A stretch of 64,000 bases of DNA from Streptomyces gardneri (lineage in GTDB: Bacteria > Actinomycetota > Actinomycetes > Streptomycetales > Streptomycetaceae): positions 160,319 through 224,318 of the forward strand of contig NZ_BJMN01000002.1 of the NCBI RefSeq assembly GCF_006539185.1, written 5' to 3'. The position numbers were made by a program, and so were the translations under genes. A model generated the notes under the pieces. That model ran no database searches. It saw only the letters and a list, made by a program, of their open reading frames with translations, and was not told the origin of the DNA. Below are positions 60,762-64,000 of this stretch, one piece after another (position 1 is the stretch's first letter; each line of letters starts with the position of its first letter).

Positions 60762-61166
60762 ATGCTCGGCGACCTGCTCGGCGAGGAACAAGGAGACACC
60801 ACGGGAATCCGGGTGCTGTCCACCGACGGCGGCCACCCCGTAATGGAGGCGTCCTTCCAGGCGACCGGCACCCTCCTGGGCGTCGGGGTCAAGGACATGG
60901 GCACGTACGAGTCGGTCCTACGGGCCGACGGCACCCTCTGGGGAGAAGGCCAGGGTGTCCTGATGACCCAGGAGGGCGAGACGATCACCTGGCACGGCTC
61001 CGGCGTGGGCCGCTTCGACGACACCGGCGCGGTCGACTGGCGCGGTGCGCTCTTCTTCGAGACCGTCTCGGAGAAGTTCGCGCGACTCACCGGCATCGCC
61101 GGCCTCTTCGAGTTCCATGTGGAGGAGAGCGGGAAGGCCACCGCCAAGATCTACGAGTGGAAGTAG
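60762..61166 (+). CDS. Small conserved hypothetical protein
   Basis: A 134-residue protein (MLGDLLGEEQGDTTGIRVLS) behind a strong GGAGAGGAG. It is predicted to be nearly all beta strand, with repeated Gly/Thr turns (ATGTLLGVGVKDMGTYESVL, QGVLMTQEGETITWHGSG), which suggests a small barrel of the allene-oxide-cyclase-like type. No catalytic site is recognised and the neighbours give no clue. Confidence 0.75.
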   Translation: MLGDLLGEEQGDTTGIRVLSTDGGHPVMEASFQATGTLLGVGVKDMGTYESVLRADGTLWGEGQGVLMTQEGETITWHGSGVGRFDDTGAVDWRGALFFETVSEKFARLTGIAGLFEFHVEESGKATAKIYEWK

Positions 61167-61187
61167 CCCCCCTGGAAGTAGCCCCCC
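61158..61187 (+). repeat. 15-base tandem duplication over a stop codon
   Basis: TGGAAGTAGCCCCCC occurs twice head to tail, so the final codons and the stop of the small hypothetical gene are duplicated. Confidence 0.8.
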
Positions 61188-61194
61188 GCACGCA

Positions 61195-62016
61195 TCAGGT
61201 CGTACGGTCCGCCAGCAGCAGTTCGTTGAGCGTCGCGTAGTCGAATCCACCCTCCAGCGCGCCCGTCGTGCCCTGCTCCAGCAGCTCACGGGCGGCCCGT
61301 CGGACCAGTCCGTACGCCGCCTCGGCGATGGAGGATCCCGCGCTCACACGGGCGACCCCCGCTTCGGCGAGCGCCGAGACGGGCAGCGCGCCGGGTCCGG
61401 CGACGAGGTTCACCGGCAGGGGCGAACCGTCCACGAGCAGCCCGATCGTCGCCGTGTCCAGACCACTGAGGACGAAGATGCCGTCCGCACCGGCCGCCTC
61501 GTAGGCGCGGGCACGGACGAGCGTCTCCGCCAGCCATGCCGCCGGGTCGCCGGAGGGCATCCGGTGGGTGTCGATGCGCGCGTTGACGAACAGCGGGACG
61601 CCCGCCTCGTCCGCCGCCCGGCGCGCGGCCGCGATCCGCTCGACCTGTTCGGCGACGGGCCGCAGGCTGTCCTCCAGGTTGATGCCCACCGCTCCGGCCG
61701 CCAGGACGCCCCGCACGGTCTCGGCCACTCCCTCGGGGTCGGCCGCGTAGCCACGCTCGATGTCGGCGGTGACGGGTACGTCGACGGCGGCCGTGATCCG
61801 CGCGACGGCACCCAGAGCCTCGTCACGGCTCAGGTGATCCCCGTCGCCGTGGCCCAGAGACCACGCCACCCCGGCGCTGGTGGTCGCGACCGCGGGCGCA
61901 CCGACCTCCGCCACGACCCGGGCGGACGCGGCATCCCAGGCGTTGGGCAGGACCAGGGGCTTACCGGGGACGTGCAGCGAACGGAACAGCCGGGCCTTCT
62001 CCACGAGATTCGTCAT
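61195..62016 (-). CDS. Isocitrate lyase / phosphoenolpyruvate mutase family protein
   Basis: A 273-residue TIM-barrel protein of the ICL/PEP-mutase superfamily. The N-terminal KPLVLPNAWDAASARVVAEV, the metal-binding DIERGYA (the family D-x-E-x-G-Y/F-G element) and GINLEDS are conserved. The catalytic cysteine loop of true isocitrate lyase (KKCGH) is absent. Relatives include carboxyphosphonoenolpyruvate mutase, oxaloacetate hydrolase and 2-methylisocitrate lyase; the specific reaction cannot be assigned. Confidence 0.85.
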   Translation of the reverse strand: MTNLVEKARLFRSLHVPGKPLVLPNAWDAASARVVAEVGAPAVATTSAGVAWSLGHGDGDHLSRDEALGAVARITAAVDVPVTADIERGYAADPEGVAETVRGVLAAGAVGINLEDSLRPVAEQVERIAAARRAADEAGVPLFVNARIDTHRMPSGDPAAWLAETLVRARAYEAAGADGIFVLSGLDTATIGLLVDGSPLPVNLVAGPGALPVSALAEAGVARVSAGSSIAEAAYGLVRRAARELLEQGTTGALEGGFDYATLNELLLADRTT

Positions 62017-62169
62017 GCGCGCATTGCACCACGACAGCCCCCGGAACGATCACTGATTTCCCGGATCCCCGGCTCGCCGCTCCCGCACCGCCGAGTGACG
62101 ATGGAGACGACCGGGACGACGGCGGGGGAGTCGGGGACCGACCCGGGGATCAGCCGCTGGGAGGCAGCC

Positions 62170-63892
62170 GTGGCGCGCACCCGCACGACCGATGTCCTCG
62201 TCGTGGGCGCAGGTCCCGTAGGACTGAGCGCCGCCGCCGAGCTCCGCCGCAGGCGCGTGCGCTGCCGCCTCATCGACCGGCTCGCGGCCCCCCTCCCGTA
62301 CGCCAAGGCCGTCGGGATCCAGCCGCGCACCCGTGGAGATATGGGACCGGATGGGCCTGGCCCGCGCCGCCCTGGAGGCGGCGATCGACATGCGCGGGCA
62401 GCTGGTCTACGTCAACGGCCGGGAACGGGTGCGGATCGAGCTCACGCTGCCGCCCGAGGTGCCGTACGGTTTCGCCGCGCTCCCGCAGTACGAGACCGAG
62501 CGCCTCCTGGAGGAGTACGTCATCGGCCTGGGCACGACCATCGAGCGCGGCACCGAGCTGCTGTCGTTCACGCAGGACGAAGACGGGGTCACCGCCGTCC
62601 TCCGCACGGCCGCCGGCGCCGAGGAGGAGGCCCGGGTGGGGTATCTGATCGGCTGCGACGGCGCCCACAGCACCGTCCGCAAGCAGCTGGGCCTGACCTT
62701 CGAGGGCGGGGCCTTCCCCGAGGAGTACATGCTGGCCGACGTCGAGGCCGACTGGGACCTGCCGTACGGATACGGCGTACGGTCCAGCCACGTCGCCGAC
62801 GACGGATCCACCGACGACCTGCTGGTCTGCATCCCGCTACCCGGGACGGGGCGCTATCGCATGTCGATGCTGGTCCCGCCCGGGCTCTCCACGGCAGCCA
62901 CGGTCCCGGACGGCACGGGCAGCTCGGACGGCACGGGCGGCACCGCGAGGGGCGACGGCGTGGCGCACGGCCTGGAGGCGGGCAGGGCCCCGGAACTGCC
63001 CCACATCCAGGCCGTCGTGGATCGCCTCGGCCCCATGCCGGCCACCCTCTCCCGGATGCGCTGGTCCTCCGTCTTCCGGATCAGCCACCGGATCGTCGAC
63101 CGCTACGGCGAAGGCCGGGTGTTCGTCGCGGGCGACGCCGCCCACATCCACCCGCCCACCGGCGCGCAGGGCATGAACACCGGCATCCAGGACGCCGGCA
63201 ACCTGGCCTGGAAGCTCGCCCTCGCCTGCCGCGGCGAGGCGGGCCCCGACCTGCTCGCCAGTTACGACGCCGAGCGCCGCCCGGTCGGCGAAGAGGTCGT
63301 CGGCCGCACCGTTCGTCACGCCACCCAGGGCACCGACGCCGACCCCGACGACCCGCGGACCGTGATGCTCCGCGAGGCCCAACTGCTCGTCAGCTACCGG
63401 GGCGGCCCCCTCGCCCGAAGCACCTACGGACAGGCCCGAGCGCCCCGGCCCGGCGACCGGGCTCCGGACTGCGCCGGCCTGACGACCGCCGTCGCCGCGT
63501 ACCTGCTACGCCTGCTCGACATCCTGCGGGGCCGCACGGAGCACGTCCTGCTCCTGTACGCGGCCGAGCCCGCCCAGCTGGCCGCGGCGGCGGTCGCCAG
63601 CGGGGTGGTGCGGTGGCCCGACGGCGGCCCGCAGGCGGAACACCGCCCGCAGACCCTCGCCGTCCTCGCCCGCGAGGCACCCCGGACGGGCCTGGACGGA
63701 CTGGCCGCTGTCCCCGGATACCACGACGCCGCAGGGGAGTTCGCCCGGCTCTACGACCCGGACGGCCCGACCGGCTTCGTCGTCCGCCCGGACGGGCACC
63801 TGGGCGCCCGCTTCCCGCTCGCCGTCGCCGCGGCGGCCCTGCGCGACTACGTCGCGTCGCTGTCCATGCCCGCCGCCTCGCCGCGGGCGTGA
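62170..63892 (+). pseudogene. FAD-dependent aromatic monooxygenase interrupted by a 1-base frameshift
   Basis: Two overlapping frames together make one class A flavin monooxygenase of about 570 residues. The first frame starts at GTG 62170 behind GGGAGG and encodes the FAD fold TDVLVVGAGPVGLSAAAEL up to AVGIQPRTR. The protein then continues one frame over from 62333 (EIWDRMGLARAALEAA) to the stop at 63892, with the second FAD motif VFVAGDAAHIHPPTGAQGMN. One extra C in the CCC at 62330-62332 would account for the shift. The intact 519-codon frame from 62333 lacks the nucleotide-binding fold and could not work alone. Intact relatives hydroxylate phenols or aromatic polyketides. Confidence 0.82.
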
Positions 63893-63915
63893 CCATGAGT
63901 GGACAGGGCCTTCGC

Positions 63916-64000
63916 CCGAGCCGAGCCGAGCCGAGCCGAGCCGAGCCGAGCCGAGCCGAGCCGAGCCGAGCCGAGCCGAGCCGAGCCGAGCCGAGCCGAG
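63916..64000. repeat. Perfect 5-base tandem repeat (CCGAG)17 to the window edge
   Basis: Seventeen uninterrupted copies of CCGAG run from 63916 to the last base and probably beyond. All frames are free of stops. It lies about 20 bases after the monooxygenase stop. Confidence 0.95.

Noticed and set aside
63916..64000. A CRISPR array or terminal repeat of the chromosome
   Set aside because: It is a pure 5-base microsatellite without spacers. Streptomyces telomeres have palindromic hairpins, which are absent here.

Overview
The window is high-GC actinobacterial DNA and most likely comes from a Streptomyces chromosome. The support is heavy G/C use at third codon positions, frequent GTG and TTG starts, many 4-base stop/start overlaps, the encapsulin/2-methylisoborneol locus, Ser/Thr kinases, and HutC- and FCD-type GntR regulators. 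I see no rRNA, tRNA, CRISPR array, origin or intact insertion sequence.

Layout. 1-5.0 kb holds a HEAT-repeat protein cut by the left edge, an AlkB-like dioxygenase, a secreted NPP1-type protein, an acetyltransferase, two uncharacterised proteins and the 2H phosphoesterase ThpR. 5.3-10.8 kb holds a lipoprotein followed by two tandem membrane Ser/Thr kinases, each with an extracytoplasmic periplasmic-binding domain.

10.8-29.2 kb is the most coherent part: a collagen-to-2-oxoglutarate island. A secreted M9 collagenase is followed by a 4-hydroxyproline epimerase-like enzyme, an ornithine-cyclodeaminase-family reductase, a five-gene peptide ABC transporter, a three-subunit D-hydroxyproline dehydrogenase-like flavoenzyme, a DapA-family deaminase, a ketoglutarate-semialdehyde dehydrogenase-like enzyme, an FCD GntR regulator and a prolyl aminopeptidase. 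One 33-base promoter/operator sequence occurs identically before the collagenase and, inverted, before the transporter. Related sites with the core CACATTAC precede the flavoenzyme and deaminase operons. I infer one regulon that digests collagen outside the cell, imports peptides, trims them and oxidises hydroxyproline.

29.4-34.0 kb is the EshA-type family 2B encapsulin, 2-methylisoborneol synthase and geranyl-PP methyltransferase locus, then a DUF2470 gene behind a near-consensus iron box. 34.0-37.2 kb encodes a GMC flavoprotein dehydrogenase with an FAD-SLDH-like small subunit and an unrecognised third protein. 37.3-43.6 kb is a TetR-controlled catabolic locus (MFS transporter, acyl-CoA dehydrogenase, acyl-CoA ligase, serine hydrolase) with the same 25-base palindrome in front of both outward-facing arms.

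43.7-51.7 kb is a sugar-scavenging locus: CBM3-GH16 hydrolase, GH20 hexosaminidase with an altered active-site motif, an ABC sugar importer, and two tandem HutC-type GntR paralogues. 51.8-57 kb encodes a repeat protein, a YwqG-like protein and a membrane STAND-like ATPase with TPR repeats. 57.0-58.3 kb is compositionally different: a beta/gamma-crystallin-like gene next to a transposase remnant. 58.3-64 kb holds a SUKH protein, small proteins and hydrolases, a flavin monooxygenase with an apparent 1-base frameshift, and a perfect 5-base tandem repeat that runs off the right edge.
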